Shown: in pieces, positions 35,796 through 45,310 of the stretch | Layout: each line of letters opens with the position of its first letter | Position numbering within the stretch: position 1 is the stretch's first letter | Source: Crocinitomicaceae bacterium | GTDB taxonomy: Bacteria; Bacteroidota; Bacteroidia; Flavobacteriales_D; Crocinitomicaceae | Direction: 5' to 3' | Assembly (NCBI GenBank): GCA_029251865.1 | Contig: JAQXCN010000045.1 | Span: forward strand, 1 to 64,000 | DNA: 64,000 bases | The notes under the pieces: generated by a model | Told to the model about the DNA's origin: nothing | The model's database searches: none | The model's input: only the letters and a program-made list of their open reading frames with translations | Program-made: the position numbers and the translations under genes

Positions 35796-38572
35796 CAAAA
35801 CAACTCGTTATTCATTTTATTATTGGTTTAAATATTATTTCAGTAGTTGCTCAAAAAAGAGGGATCGAAGCTCAGGATTACAAGACATGGAGGTCTATTT
35901 CATCCAGTTCCATATCAAATGATGGAACTTTGATTGGATATGAAACAAAACCACTAGAAGGAGATCCAACAATGTATATCCGCAGGGAATTACCAAATTC
36001 CAAACAATTTGTACTTGATTCTTTTGAGCGGGGAACGGATATTTATTTTAACAAAAAAAGTAAACTCGCTGTTTTTCGAATTGTACCAGGATATGACACC
36101 ATTCGTTCGCTGAAGCTGAAAAAAGTAAAGAATAGTAAATGGCCAAAAGATTCGCTTTGTATTATCGATAATAACGAGAAAACAATAGTAAAAGTACCCA
36201 AGCTTAAAAAGTTTCATTTGTCAGCAAAGGGAAATACTTTTTGTTATCTGTATCAGCGTTCAACTAAGAAAGGAAGTCCGTGGCATTTATTTTCTAAACA
36301 CAAACCTCAAAAGCACGAAAATGTTCTTAGGGTATATACAAAGTATCCGGAAATTTTACTAGAAATAGAAGGGGTTTCTGATTTTATTTTATCTGAAAAT
36401 GGAATGCGCTTGGCTATTCTTAAGAAGGCTAAATCTGAAAAGTCATTTAGTGTTTTTATTTTTGATTTAAGATCTAAAAATCCAGTTCGTGAATTTGATG
36501 CGGCTCAGAAATTCAAGCTTTCTGCGTGGTCTGAGTCTGGTGACAAGTTCGCTTTCTTTCAAAATCAGGATTCAAGTCTCGAGAATTATGAGTTGCATGT
36601 TTATGACTTGAGTAAAAATAAATCAACGGTGATAGGAGCTTCGTTTATTGAAAACGCCGGATTTAAGGATAGCTTGCCCTCTATTTATCAGACGCCAAAG
36701 TTTTCTAAAAACGGACGGTTTTTGGTGTTAGGTATGTCAAAGCGATTAACCGAGGAGCCAAAGGATTCAATATTAGAATCGGAGAAGGCGCATGTGGATG
36801 TTTGGCATTATTTAGACTTAAAGATTCAGCCCCAGCAGCTCAAAGAAGTAAAGCGAGAAAAAAAGAAATCAAACTGGTTTGTCTATAATTTTGATGCTCT
36901 TGAATTAAATAGATTAAATAACGACACTTTAGCACTTAGTTTTGAGGAGGACTTTGAGAACCGTTACCATTTGGCGAGGTCTTATGAAGCTTATGCTATT
37001 TCATCTCAATGGAGTTACCCATGGTCAAGAGACCTATACCGTTTGGATATAGAAACACAAAAAAGAGATCTTGTTGCTACCAATGTTCTTTTTGGCGGCG
37101 CACTTTCTCCTAATGGTGAAGTCTATACCTATTTCGATCCGATTCAATCACAGCATATGGCGCTTAACATAGAGCTTCAGGATACCATTTGTTTAACTTG
37201 TGGTATCGATTCTATAAAATGGGCAAGAGATAAAAATGGATTACCGGCACTCGCAGGTCCTGAGCAGATTTATGGCTTTTCAAGAGATATGTGTTATTAT
37301 TTTCAGTCTCGGAGAGACATCTGGTTTTATGATTTTAAAACGAATAGTCTACAATGTCTAACGAGTTATGAAGGAAAGGCAAGAAACATTAAACTTTCTC
37401 TTCGAAAGAAGGAAACAGACAGTCTATATGTAGATCTGGAAAACGCATACATCTCAGGATTTAATAAAGTGAATAAGGGACTTCATATATTTGAATTACG
37501 CCTTCATGAAGGGCATTATGATCTCATTGAAAACTTAGTATCTCCTCATAAATTATTGAGTCTAGATTGGGCGAATGAAGCCGATAAAGTATTGATCAGA
37601 AGAAGTACTGTAAACGAGTATCCCGATCTTTATTTAGGAGATTCAGGATTTAAGAATCTCGAACGTATTTCGGATGTAAACCCGCAACAGAAAGACCTTA
37701 AATGGTCTACTGTAGAGCTTGTTTCTTGGAAGAGTTATGATTCTGTTCAATTAGAAGGACTCGTTTATCTTCCCGAAGATTATGACAATGCCAAAAGATA
37801 CCCAATGCTTGTCTATTATTATGAACTGAATGCTGACAATCTTCATCGTTACCGTTCCCCGCGCCCTTCGGCGAGTATAATAAATCCTGTTGAATGCGCT
37901 TCAAACGATTATATCGTTTTTGTTCCAGATATTAGATATAGAATTGGTTACCCCGCAAGGTCTGCTTATGATGCGGTGATGAGTGGAACCGATTTCATGC
38001 TCAAAAATTATGCGGTAGATTCGTTAAAAATGGGTTTGCAAGGTCAAAGTTGGGGTGGGTATCAAACCGCACAACTCATTACGATGACAGAGCGGTATGC
38101 TGCCGCAATGGCTGGTGCTCCAGTGAGTAATATGTTCTCTGCATACGGAGGGATTCGATGGGGTTCAGGATTGAATCGACAATTTCAGTATGAAGCAACG
38201 CAAAGTAGGATAGGGCAAACCATTTGGGAGGCGCCAGAGTTGTATTATGAAAACTCGCCAATCTTCCATCTTCCTAAAGTCACAACACCTTTATTAATCA
38301 TGCATAATGATGCAGATGGGGCTGTGCCATGGTATCAAGGTATTGAAATGTATAACGGAATGCGTAGACTCGGAAAGCCCTGCTGGATGTTGGTTTACAA
38401 TAAGGATGGCCACAATTTGAAGAAATTACCGAACAAGTATGATTTAAGTAAACGAATGGGTCAATTTTTTGATCATTATCTCAAGTCTGCGCCAATGCCG
38501 ATATGGATGAGTAGCGGTATTCGCGCTATCGACAAAGGAGAAAAGAATGGCTATGGTTATGACGAGGAATAA
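35792..38572 (+). CDS. exported S9-family prolyl oligopeptidase-like peptidase
   Basis: 926 residues from ATG 35792, which overlaps the EamA stop (ATGA) and begins a signal peptide (about 1-20); the longer upstream frame runs through the EamA gene and is discarded. An N-terminal beta-propeller (about 25-640) precedes an alpha/beta-hydrolase domain with intact triad: S753 in GQSWGGYQ, D842 in HNDADGAVP, H874 in KDGHNLKK. Likely a periplasmic or surface exopeptidase similar to dipeptidyl/acylaminoacyl peptidases. Confidence 0.9.
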   Translation: MTKQLVIHFIIGLNIISVVAQKRGIEAQDYKTWRSISSSSISNDGTLIGYETKPLEGDPTMYIRRELPNSKQFVLDSFERGTDIYFNKKSKLAVFRIVPGYDTIRSLKLKKVKNSKWPKDSLCIIDNNEKTIVKVPKLKKFHLSAKGNTFCYLYQRSTKKGSPWHLFSKHKPQKHENVLRVYTKYPEILLEIEGVSDFILSENGMRLAILKKAKSEKSFSVFIFDLRSKNPVREFDAAQKFKLSAWSESGDKFAFFQNQDSSLENYELHVYDLSKNKSTVIGASFIENAGFKDSLPSIYQTPKFSKNGRFLVLGMSKRLTEEPKDSILESEKAHVDVWHYLDLKIQPQQLKEVKREKKKSNWFVYNFDALELNRLNNDTLALSFEEDFENRYHLARSYEAYAISSQWSYPWSRDLYRLDIETQKRDLVATNVLFGGALSPNGEVYTYFDPIQSQHMALNIELQDTICLTCGIDSIKWARDKNGLPALAGPEQIYGFSRDMCYYFQSRRDIWFYDFKTNSLQCLTSYEGKARNIKLSLRKKETDSLYVDLENAYISGFNKVNKGLHIFELRLHEGHYDLIENLVSPHKLLSLDWANEADKVLIRRSTVNEYPDLYLGDSGFKNLERISDVNPQQKDLKWSTVELVSWKSYDSVQLEGLVYLPEDYDNAKRYPMLVYYYELNADNLHRYRSPRPSASIINPVECASNDYIVFVPDIRYRIGYPARSAYDAVMSGTDFMLKNYAVDSLKMGLQGQSWGGYQTAQLITMTERYAAAMAGAPVSNMFSAYGGIRWGSGLNRQFQYEATQSRIGQTIWEAPELYYENSPIFHLPKVTTPLLIMHNDADGAVPWYQGIEMYNGMRRLGKPCWMLVYNKDGHNLKKLPNKYDLSKRMGQFFDHYLKSAPMPIWMSSGIRAIDKGEKNGYGYDEE

Positions 38573-38900
38573 GCTACTCATTCTATCTTTTTCCTGCGTA
38601 TTCATAGGGGTTGGGATACTGAGCTTAATCCCCCCTAGTTCAGGAATTGAGATGGGTGAGCATGATAAATGGAATCACTTTATCGCATATCTGATCCTTG
38701 CCTTGAATTGGTGCTTCATCAAGAATAAGCGAGGTTTTTTTTTCGTGGGGCTTTTGCTTTGTGCCTGTTATGGTTTATCGCTTGAATACTTTCAAGGTTT
38801 TGTGCCTGGAAGAGTCCCTTCATGGTTGGATGCCTTGGCCAACGCAGGAGGCGTTGTGACAGGGCTTATATTGTTTACGAGTAAGAAACGTTTCTTCTAA
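38547..38900 (+). CDS. VanZ-family membrane protein
   Basis: 117 residues with three to four hydrophobic helices and the VanZ pattern: IPPSSGIEMGEHDKWNHFIAYLILAL near the start and GLSLEYFQGFVPGRVPSWLDALANAGGVVTG near the end (D and N of the DxxAN motif). Function of the family is poorly known, apart from teicoplanin tolerance for the founding member. Three in-frame ATGs (38547, 38553, 38559) all lie inside the end of the peptidase gene; the third needs the least overlap. Confidence 0.82.
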   Translation: MAMVMTRNKLLILSFSCVFIGVGILSLIPPSSGIEMGEHDKWNHFIAYLILALNWCFIKNKRGFFFVGLLLCACYGLSLEYFQGFVPGRVPSWLDALANAGGVVTGLILFTSKKRFF

Positions 38901-38910
38901 ACCAAGTTAT

Positions 38911-39681
38911 TCAATTTATTTTAGGAGGTGTTGTACCCTTTTGATTTTTGATATGATAAATGACTTTTAATTCCTTCTCCTTTTCTGAGGATTCTTCCTC
39001 ATCTTCTCGAATTTTCTGCCAGTATTGGCCCTCAAGGTCAGGAGGTTCAATCCCCAATTCTTTTTCTATTTCGTATACATATTTGGGGCGCTGAGGCCCT
39101 TGTTTTCGGTATACAAAACCTAAAATGATACCAACAATGAATCCCATGAAATGACCCTCCCAAGATATTCTAGGTGAAATCGGAAGGATTCCCCAGATCA
39201 AGCTGCCATAAACAAACACAATAAAAAGTGATATCGCTTGTAAGGGTTTATATTTCCTGAGTGTACCCGATGTGAAGAGAAAGGCAACTAGGCTGTATAT
39301 TACACCACTCATCCCAATATGATAAGCCCCCCTGTTCGCAGCAAAAAGCCAAACACCAAGTCCCGTAAAAACCCAGCTGAAAATCAGTACTCGAAATGCA
39401 ATCTCCTTATAAAAGTAGAAGAGAAGGGTTGTGAGAAGGAAGATTGGAATAGAGTTGTTAAATATGTGATTGAAGCTTTCACTTGAATGTACAAAGGGCA
39501 TTAGTAATATACCTTTCAGACCTGATAGGTCTGTTGGTAAAACTCCTAGCTTATAGAACGGGAATAAAAATAAGGTATCGGCCCAAAAGACAACCCAAAT
39601 CGAAAGTAGTAGAAGAAATGCTGGGAGTATTGATCTTCCAAAACTTTTATCAAATTGATTTTGTTCTATCATAAGAGTCAT
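38911..39681 (-). CDS. rhomboid-family intramembrane serine protease
   Basis: 256 residues, about six transmembrane helices then a charged cytoplasmic tail (about 190-256). Catalytic dyad intact: S125 in HIGMSGVIYS and H177 in WEGHFMGFIVG; the conserved HxxxN is SFNHIFNN (71-76). Cleaves membrane proteins within the bilayer; target unknown. ATG at 39679-39681, with a second possible start at 39672. Divergent from DUF2480 with an 88-base shared upstream region containing a palindrome. Confidence 0.88.
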   Translation of the reverse strand: MTLMIEQNQFDKSFGRSILPAFLLLLSIWVVFWADTLFLFPFYKLGVLPTDLSGLKGILLMPFVHSSESFNHIFNNSIPIFLLTTLLFYFYKEIAFRVLIFSWVFTGLGVWLFAANRGAYHIGMSGVIYSLVAFLFTSGTLRKYKPLQAISLFIVFVYGSLIWGILPISPRISWEGHFMGFIVGIILGFVYRKQGPQRPKYVYEIEKELGIEPPDLEGQYWQKIREDEEESSEKEKELKVIYHIKNQKGTTPPKIN

Positions 39682-39711
39682 GCTTCAAAGAGTATGCCTT
39701 TATAAAAATCA

Positions 39712-39724
39712 TGACAGAATGTCA
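39712..39724. promoter_or_regulatory. palindrome TGACA-GAA-TGTCA between divergent genes
   Basis: Perfect 5-bp inverted repeat with a 3-base centre, about 30 bases upstream of the rhomboid start and 45 before DUF2480. A candidate operator; the half-site ATGACA also occurs twice upstream of hemA. Confidence 0.35.
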
Positions 39725-39755
39725 ATCAAGATATTAAAATTTGCGTTCGAAGTTG

Positions 39756-39763
39756 TAATTTTG
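39756..39763 (+). promoter_or_regulatory. promoter -7 box for DUF2480 gene, nearly leaderless
   Basis: TAATTTTG is an exact TAnnTTTG match only 6 bases before the ATG at 39770. No clear -33 element. Confidence 0.6.
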
Positions 39764-39769
39764 TAATAC

Positions 39770-40276
39770 ATGGAAATTCGAAATAAAGTTAAGGAAAGTA
39801 GTTTGATTCAAATGGACTTGGCATCTTTCAAGCCAAATTGTGAAATTATTTCTATTGATTTGTCTGAGCAGCTATGGAAGGGGCTTGTCCTTAAAGAAAA
39901 AGAGTTTCGTAGTTGGATAAAAGATACTGATTGGACTTATTATAAAGATAAAGCGGTTTTTATTTATTGTTCAACAGAAGCTATAATTCCTACATGGGCA
40001 TTTATGCTTGTGACTGCTAGCTTGAATGATATTTGTTCAATTTCTCTTGTTGGTTCTGAAGAAGATTTACAGCGTATTTTAATTGTAAAAAATATTGAAA
40101 AACTGGCGCTAAACGATTTCACGGATGAACGGGTGATTATCAAGGGGTGTGCCGATATACCGGAACCCGCTTTTGCCATGTCTGAGCTTGTTAAAAAATT
40201 GCAACCTGTAGTCAAATCAATTATGTACGGTGAGCCTTGTTCAACTGTACCTATCTACAAGCGTAAAAAGCCTTAA
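39770..40276 (+). CDS. DUF2480 family protein
   Basis: 168 residues, cytoplasmic. Matches the Bacteroidota-specific DUF2480 family: an N-terminal EIRNKVKESSLIQMDL, the central LKEKEFRSWIKDTDW, AIIPTWAFMLV, and the strongly conserved end RVIIKGCADIPEP..LQPVVKSIMYGEPCSTVPIYK. Function unknown. Ten bases upstream of aroC and likely co-transcribed with it. Confidence 0.88.
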   Translation: MEIRNKVKESSLIQMDLASFKPNCEIISIDLSEQLWKGLVLKEKEFRSWIKDTDWTYYKDKAVFIYCSTEAIIPTWAFMLVTASLNDICSISLVGSEEDLQRILIVKNIEKLALNDFTDERVIIKGCADIPEPAFAMSELVKKLQPVVKSIMYGEPCSTVPIYKRKKP

Positions 40277-40285
40277 TTTTAACAT

Positions 40286-41353
40286 ATGGCAGGTTCATCA
40301 TTTGGTACAATTTTTAAACTTACTTCTTTTGGAGAATCTCATGGCATAGCATTGGGTGGTATTATAGATGGCTGTCCTTCTGGCGTAAAAATAGATTTCG
40401 ACCTTATTCAAAATGAACTGAACCGAAGAAGACCAGGTCAAAACAACTTTGTTACAGAAAGAAAAGAGGCGGATGAGGTTGTTTTTCTGTCTGGTATGTT
40501 TGAAGGTAAAACAACAGGGACTCCCATTGGCTTTACAATTCAGAATAAAGATCAAAAATCAAAAGACTATTCACATCTTAAAGATAACTACAGACCCTCT
40601 CATGCAGATTTTACGTATGATAAAAAATATCGCGTACGAGATTATCGGGGTGGCGGACGTTCAAGTGCACGAGAGACGGTTTGTCGTGTTGTTGCAGGAG
40701 CAATAGCGAAACAAGTGTTGAGGAAGGTCGGGATACAATTCTCCACTTATGTCACTCGGATCGGAACTGTTGACTATGATTCCTCGATATTTTTTAGTCA
40801 AAAGGAAATTGATGTCTCACCGTTGAAATGCCCGAGCAAAGATGTGTCCGGTGAAATGGAGAGGTTGCTTTCTGACTTTAAATCAAAAGGGGATACTTTA
40901 GGCGGTATAATTCAGTGCGTAATAAAGGACGTTCCCATAGGGTTAGGTGAACCTGTATTTGATAAACTGCATGCAGATCTTGGGAAAGCCATGCTTTCAA
41001 TCAATGCCGTGAAGGGTTTTGAATATGGCTCAGGTTTTCAGTCTGTTGGTATGACAGGAAGTGTTCATAATGATTCTTTTGATACAAATGGCAAAACAAA
41101 AACTAATAATTCAGGCGGTATTCAAGGCGGCATTTCAAATGGTATGCCAATTGTGTGTAGAGTTGCATTTAAACCTGTTGCCACAATTATGAAAGACCAA
41201 GAAACGATCAACTCAAAAGGGAAACCCGTCATTATAGAAGGTAAAGGGAGGCATGATGTATGTGTTGTCCCCCGAGCTGTGCCGATTGTAGAGGCAATGG
41301 CAGCGCTTACTATTCTTGATCATTTTTTAAGACAAAAATCAAATCAGATATAA
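40286..41353 (+). CDS. aroC: chorismate synthase
   Basis: 355 residues, normal length. Makes chorismate from EPSP using reduced flavin, the last shikimate step. Family signatures: [84 protein letters not shown] and [17 protein letters not shown]. The SHG, RRRPGQ and RGGGRSSAR segments line the FMN and substrate site. Other shikimate genes are absent from the window. Confidence 0.97.
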   Translation: MAGSSFGTIFKLTSFGESHGIALGGIIDGCPSGVKIDFDLIQNELNRRRPGQNNFVTERKEADEVVFLSGMFEGKTTGTPIGFTIQNKDQKSKDYSHLKDNYRPSHADFTYDKKYRVRDYRGGGRSSARETVCRVVAGAIAKQVLRKVGIQFSTYVTRIGTVDYDSSIFFSQKEIDVSPLKCPSKDVSGEMERLLSDFKSKGDTLGGIIQCVIKDVPIGLGEPVFDKLHADLGKAMLSINAVKGFEYGSGFQSVGMTGSVHNDSFDTNGKTKTNNSGGIQGGISNGMPIVCRVAFKPVATIMKDQETINSKGKPVIIEGKGRHDVCVVPRAVPIVEAMAALTILDHFLRQKSNQI

Positions 41354-41360
41354 AACAGTT

Positions 41361-41834
41361 ATGATTCAAAGAGTTCAATCAATTTATCTTTTTCTAGCTA
41401 TCCTTTGCTTGGGGGCAACCTGTACTGGCCTGGAATTCTTTCGTTTTGTTCAGGCAAACGAGATAGTTTACTTAAATGTTTTTGGAGCGCAGACTATTGT
41501 GGATGGTGCTGCTTCTGAAATCTATAAAGAAGTGCCAATTTATTTATCAGTCATTGGATTGTGTTTGTTTATGTTCATGACACTCATGAGCTACAAAAAC
41601 ATAAAACGTCAGCTAAAGTGGGTTCGTAGTTTGACTTTTCTATACTTCTTGATTTTAATTGCCTCTATTGTTTATTATTACTTCGGAGGCACTCTCTTCT
41701 TTAGTGGGGCATATTTAAAAGAGTTGGGCATAGGTTACGCTTTACTTGTAGCGGGTTTTCCTTTTTGTTTTTTTTTACAACTCGGGGTTAAAAAGGACAA
41801 GAAATTGCTTGATTCTTTAAATAGATTGCGATAA
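41361..41834 (+). CDS. DUF4293 membrane protein
   Basis: 157 residues with four predicted transmembrane helices and the family opening MIQRVQSIYLFLA, then YKNIKRQLKWVRSL between helices two and three. DUF4293 is a Bacteroidota-specific family of unknown role. It follows aroC by 7 bases. Confidence 0.82.
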   Translation: MIQRVQSIYLFLAILCLGATCTGLEFFRFVQANEIVYLNVFGAQTIVDGAASEIYKEVPIYLSVIGLCLFMFMTLMSYKNIKRQLKWVRSLTFLYFLILIASIVYYYFGGTLFFSGAYLKELGIGYALLVAGFPFCFFLQLGVKKDKKLLDSLNRLR

Positions 41835-41844
41835 AATAACGCGT

Positions 41845-43500
41845 CTAGTCCTTTTGATTGATTGCTGTGGTTTTATCTTGAATCAATAAAGAAACACTTT
41901 TTTGAAGGGTTTCTAACTCCACTTTTAAATCTTGAAATTCCTCATTCTTTAATTTTAATGCTGCGTTTTCAAGTTCAAGTGCTTCTACTCTTTTAAGTAA
42001 AGCTTGTGTTGCAGATACATTCAGCATCGATATGGCCTGATAGTCAACAGTTCTAAAGTCGTTGACTTCTCTACCATAAACGAATACTTTACCTGTGTGA
42101 TTTTGATTCGTTTTAATTAAGTTCGCGGTAGCTGAAACTACCGTTGTGATCTCCTCCTTATTTTCAAAAATCAAACGAATACGCTCACCTGAACTTAAAT
42201 TGTTTTGAATCTGAATTATTCCTGCTTTACAGTCGGCCAGTTTATAAATGTCAGGAATGCAGTTCGTCGATTTTGAAACAGCCTGAGGGTAGACTTTTTC
42301 AAGCTGTTGCGCAATGGCCTTTTTTACTGGCTTTTCTCCATGAGAAGGGTCTATCATGTGATAATCTGTTACCTCTATTTCATTCAGCGTTGCAAGATCT
42401 TGTTTTGAATTTGAAAGCCCGTCAATATTTTTTATTCTCTCATCAGAAATCGCATTAAATTCTCCAGCAACAATGCGGTGTGTAGCGAAAATACTTGTAT
42501 TTAAGTTTGTGCCTGCTGCGGTACCTGTATTCGGTCCAGTCGCATAGTATGTAAAATTCCCAAAGGGATCGGAATAGTAGCCGTTTACATGAAGTAGCCC
42601 TTGTGAAGGCGTATTAGTATTGATCCCCACACGGCCATTTCTAACCACTAAATCTTGACCGTTAGTCGCATTCGTACCATCTGTTGTCGTAATAAAAACA
42701 GCATCGTATCCATTAAGTCTTATTCCGTCGACTGTCGGTTCATACATGAGGAAATTGTCCCCATCTATAGCGTCTTTAACTTTGTATTTGAAGGGGGAAT
42801 TTATGGAAATATCACCATTTGCAACCTCTAATTTAGTTCCAGGTAATGAGGTGCCTAATCCAATATTCCCACCTGCATTAAATAAATTATTGTTGTCTAC
42901 TACCCACGTTGTTCCATCCCAGAAAGTTGTATTTCCAACCAATGTACCATTTGGTAGAATGCCATCATCACCAGTTTCACCTTGAATTCCTTGTGGGCCA
43001 GTTTCACCTTGAATTCCTTGTGCGCCAGTTTCACCTTGAATTCCTTGTGCGCCAGTTTCACCTTGAATTCCTTGTTCACCCTGAACGCCCTGTGGACCGT
43101 TACCTGCTGTTTTAGCGTATAGGGCATAAGGTACACTCATAAGTTCTTGAGCGCCCATTGTTTCGTAATTCGACCCTCCATTTTCATCTACCGCTATTTC
43201 TAGATAAAATGGCCCATTACTCCAATCTACAAGCTCAAATGAACCACTAGTGACATTACCTTGACCGATAACGAGATTAACAAGTCCAAAAACATCTGTC
43301 GAAGCATCAAATGTTTCTTGGTAAACCATAGTGCCTCCAGCGGTATTTTGATAAAGGGTAATTTGAAGGCCAACGGCATTGTTCGATAGAACGTCACCCG
43401 TGTTGGTTCGAATAACAGCCTGATAATTTACGCCCTCAGGTGCTTGAGCAAATGAAAGTACGTGAATACAAACAAGGCAAATGATCAATAGATTTTTCAT
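41845..43500 (-). CDS. surface adhesin with collagen-like repeats and S74 (endosialidase chaperone) domain
   Basis: 551 residues from ATG 43498-43500, which begins a signal peptide (about 1-18); the frame is open upstream without support. N-terminal beta-rich region (APEGVNYQAVIRTNTGDVLSN) is common in Bacteroidota surface proteins. Then a collagen-like stretch (GPQGVQGEQGIQGETGAQG...), a fibre region, and a C-terminal intramolecular chaperone (peptidase S74) domain beginning ISDERIKNIDGL with IAQQLEKVYPQAV, followed by a coiled coil (VEALELENAALKLKNEE). S74 domains cut themselves off phage tail spikes and assist trimer folding. Here it is likely a trimeric surface fibre. No phage genes are near. 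Confidence 0.82.
   Translation of the reverse strand: MKNLLIICLVCIHVLSFAQAPEGVNYQAVIRTNTGDVLSNNAVGLQITLYQNTAGGTMVYQETFDASTDVFGLVNLVIGQGNVTSGSFELVDWSNGPFYLEIAVDENGGSNYETMGAQELMSVPYALYAKTAGNGPQGVQGEQGIQGETGAQGIQGETGAQGIQGETGPQGIQGETGDDGILPNGTLVGNTTFWDGTTWVVDNNNLFNAGGNIGLGTSLPGTKLEVANGDISINSPFKYKVKDAIDGDNFLMYEPTVDGIRLNGYDAVFITTTDGTNATNGQDLVVRNGRVGINTNTPSQGLLHVNGYYSDPFGNFTYYATGPNTGTAAGTNLNTSIFATHRIVAGEFNAISDERIKNIDGLSNSKQDLATLNEIEVTDYHMIDPSHGEKPVKKAIAQQLEKVYPQAVSKSTNCIPDIYKLADCKAGIIQIQNNLSSGERIRLIFENKEEITTVVSATANLIKTNQNHTGKVFVYGREVNDFRTVDYQAISMLNVSATQALLKRVEALELENAALKLKNEEFQDLKVELETLQKSVSLLIQDKTTAINQKD
42971..43078 (-). repeat. 27-bp tandem repeats coding collagen-like G-E-T-G-A-Q-G-I-Q units
   Basis: Four copies of a 27-base unit starting at 42971, 42998, 43025 and 43052, differing at only a few positions. 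Each codes nine residues (three Gly-x-y triplets). Near-identity of copies suggests recent duplication or gene conversion, so copy number may vary between strains. Confidence 0.9.
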
Positions 43501-43569
43501 TTTTAAACATTTAATGTGGTTGTGTAGCAATAAAGAGAGTGGTCAGTTTACCCTCGCCCATGACTAAAT

Positions 43570-43599
43570 CTAAAGTACGGATATTTTATAAATTACAAA
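43570..43599 (-). promoter_or_regulatory. promoter (-33 and -7) for the collagen-like adhesin
   Basis: On the minus strand TTTG (43596-43599) and TACTTTAG (43570-43577) are separated by 18 bases, fitting the Bacteroidota TTTG-N18/19-TAnnTTTG pattern with one mismatch in the -7 box. The leader would be about 65 bases. Confidence 0.6.
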
Positions 43600-43616
43600 G
43601 ATGGTATTTCTGTTCT

Positions 43617-45194
43617 CTACGAAAGCTGATCTGAAACCAACTTGTATGTAGGGTCTTCCATCACATTAACATCTATAATCTTTTCAGCATTTTTAAGTAG
43701 TCTAGAACAGTCTTTGCTTAAGTGTTTTAGTTGTACTTTTTTTCCAGCCTCACGGTAACGTTCTGTTATCTTGTTAAGAGCTTCTATAGCTGACATGTCA
43801 ACGACTCGACTTTCTGCAAAGTCAATAATTACATCTGTCGGGTCAGCTTGAACATCAAATTTTTCATTGAAAACGCTTATTGAACCAAAAAATAGAGGTC
43901 CGTAAATTTCGTAATGTTTCACACCATCCTTGTCAATATGTTTTCTTGCGCGAATTCTTTTCGCATTATCCCATGAAAATACAAGTGCTGCAATGACCAC
44001 ACCGAGAAGCACAGCCAAAGCTAGGTTATGAAGAAGAACTGTAATAAGTGTAACTGCAAGCATAACAATAACATCCGATTTGGGCATCCTATTGAAGGTT
44101 CTAAAACTTGCCCATTCGAACGTACCAATTGAAACCATAATCATCAAACCTGTCAAAGCTGCCATAGGTAACTTTTCTATGAGGCTTGAACCGAACATTA
44201 TGAATACAAGTAGCATTATTGCCGCAACAATTCCCGAAAGTCTCGCTCTTGCTCCTGATGATATATTAATTAGACTTTGTCCAATCATAGCACATCCTCC
44301 CATACCTGATAATAAACCTGATAGAATATTCGCGGCCCCTTGTGCAACGGCTTCTTTATTTCCACGTCCTCTAGTTTGCGTGATTTCGTCAATAATATTT
44401 AAAGTCAAAAGACTTTCAATAAGTCCAACCCCAGCAACAATTGCGGCGTAAGGAAAAATAAGCTCTAATGTCTCTAATGAAAGTGGAATGCTCGGTAGGT
44501 TGAAAGGAGGAAAACCACCTTGAATAGATGCGATATCACCTACCGTCGTTGTAGAAATATCGAAAAAATAGACAATTCCAAATATGGCTAAAATTGCGGT
44601 TAAGGCTGCCGGAATCACCTTTGTTATTTTGGGGAGGCCCCAAATTATAACCATTGCGGTTACAACTAGACCAATAAATATATAGAGTTCTTGCCCCGAC
44701 ATCCAAGGTGCATTAGGGTCAGTGCTATCCGTAGTGAATTGGCTCAGCTGTGAAAGAAATATGATGATCGCCAAACCATTTACAAAGCCAAAAATAACGG
44801 GTTGAGGCACGAGTCTCATGAATTTTCCGAGCTTAAGAATACCTGCGATTATTTGAATTATTCCTGCTAAAATAACAGTGGCAAATACATATTGCGTTAT
44901 TTCATCAACTGTAATATTGGGATTGATTTGCTTTAATGAGGTTACGAGTCCAAAAAACACAACTGCAATTGCTCCCGTCGCACCTGATATCATTCCCGGA
45001 CGCCCACCGAATATTGCCGTAATAATCCCCATTATGAATGCGGCATAAAGTCCTGTAAGTGGAGATAATCCTGCGATAAGAGCGAAAGCGACGGCTTCAG
45101 GAATTAAGGCCATTGCTACCGTTAAACCTGAAAGTATTTCAGTTCTATAATTTACCTTTTGTTTTAAATCGAAAAGGTTGAAGTATTTATGCAT
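43617..45194 (-). CDS. SulP-family anion transporter with STAS domain
   Basis: 525 residues from ATG 45192-45194 (the upstream frame extension crosses a palindromic region and has no homology). About 10-14 transmembrane helices with the SulP core (LSGLTVAMALIPEAVAFALIAGLSPLTGLYAAF near the start, GMISGATGAIAVV, MGGCAMIGQSLINI) followed by a C-terminal STAS domain (about 425-525, DVIIDFAESRVVDMSAIEALNKI). Transports sulfate, bicarbonate or a related anion; the PEAVAFALIAG version is seen in bicarbonate/sodium and sulfate types alike, so substrate is open. Confidence 0.9.
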   Translation of the reverse strand: MHKYFNLFDLKQKVNYRTEILSGLTVAMALIPEAVAFALIAGLSPLTGLYAAFIMGIITAIFGGRPGMISGATGAIAVVFFGLVTSLKQINPNITVDEITQYVFATVILAGIIQIIAGILKLGKFMRLVPQPVIFGFVNGLAIIIFLSQLSQFTTDSTDPNAPWMSGQELYIFIGLVVTAMVIIWGLPKITKVIPAALTAILAIFGIVYFFDISTTTVGDIASIQGGFPPFNLPSIPLSLETLELIFPYAAIVAGVGLIESLLTLNIIDEITQTRGRGNKEAVAQGAANILSGLLSGMGGCAMIGQSLINISSGARARLSGIVAAIMLLVFIMFGSSLIEKLPMAALTGLMIMVSIGTFEWASFRTFNRMPKSDVIVMLAVTLITVLLHNLALAVLLGVVIAALVFSWDNAKRIRARKHIDKDGVKHYEIYGPLFFGSISVFNEKFDVQADPTDVIIDFAESRVVDMSAIEALNKITERYREAGKKVQLKHLSKDCSRLLKNAEKIIDVNVMEDPTYKLVSDQLS

Positions 45195-45207
45195 GTTTAT
45201 TGTATTC

Positions 45208-45221
45208 TTTGAACGTTCAAA
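45208..45221. promoter_or_regulatory. 14-bp perfect palindrome TTTGAACGTTCAAA upstream of sulP
   Basis: A perfect palindrome 13 bases upstream of the SulP start and about 90 before the ABC-F start, in the 116-base gap between divergent genes. It overlaps a sequence resembling a -7 box on the minus strand. A dimeric repressor site is the simplest reading. Confidence 0.45.
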
Positions 45222-45310
45222 TAAAAAAGAGGGCAAAAATACCATTTAATCCACGTTTTAGAGAATTATCAAGAACTATTCTTCTAATTTCGCGCCATAT
45301 AACAATACTT

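Noticed and set aside
38883-38896. 14-bp palindrome AAGAAACGTTTCTT
   Set aside because: It lies in the last codons of the VanZ gene (K-K-R-F-F) with no loop or T-run; likely chance from codon content.
42971-43078. Regular repeats that could be taken for a CRISPR array
   Set aside because: The units are directly adjacent with no spacers and stay in frame inside a protein gene, coding Gly-x-y triplets.
45195-45310. Upstream extensions of both the SulP and ABC-F frames into their shared gap
   Set aside because: They would make the two divergent genes overlap across the palindrome; family starts fit 45194 and 45311.
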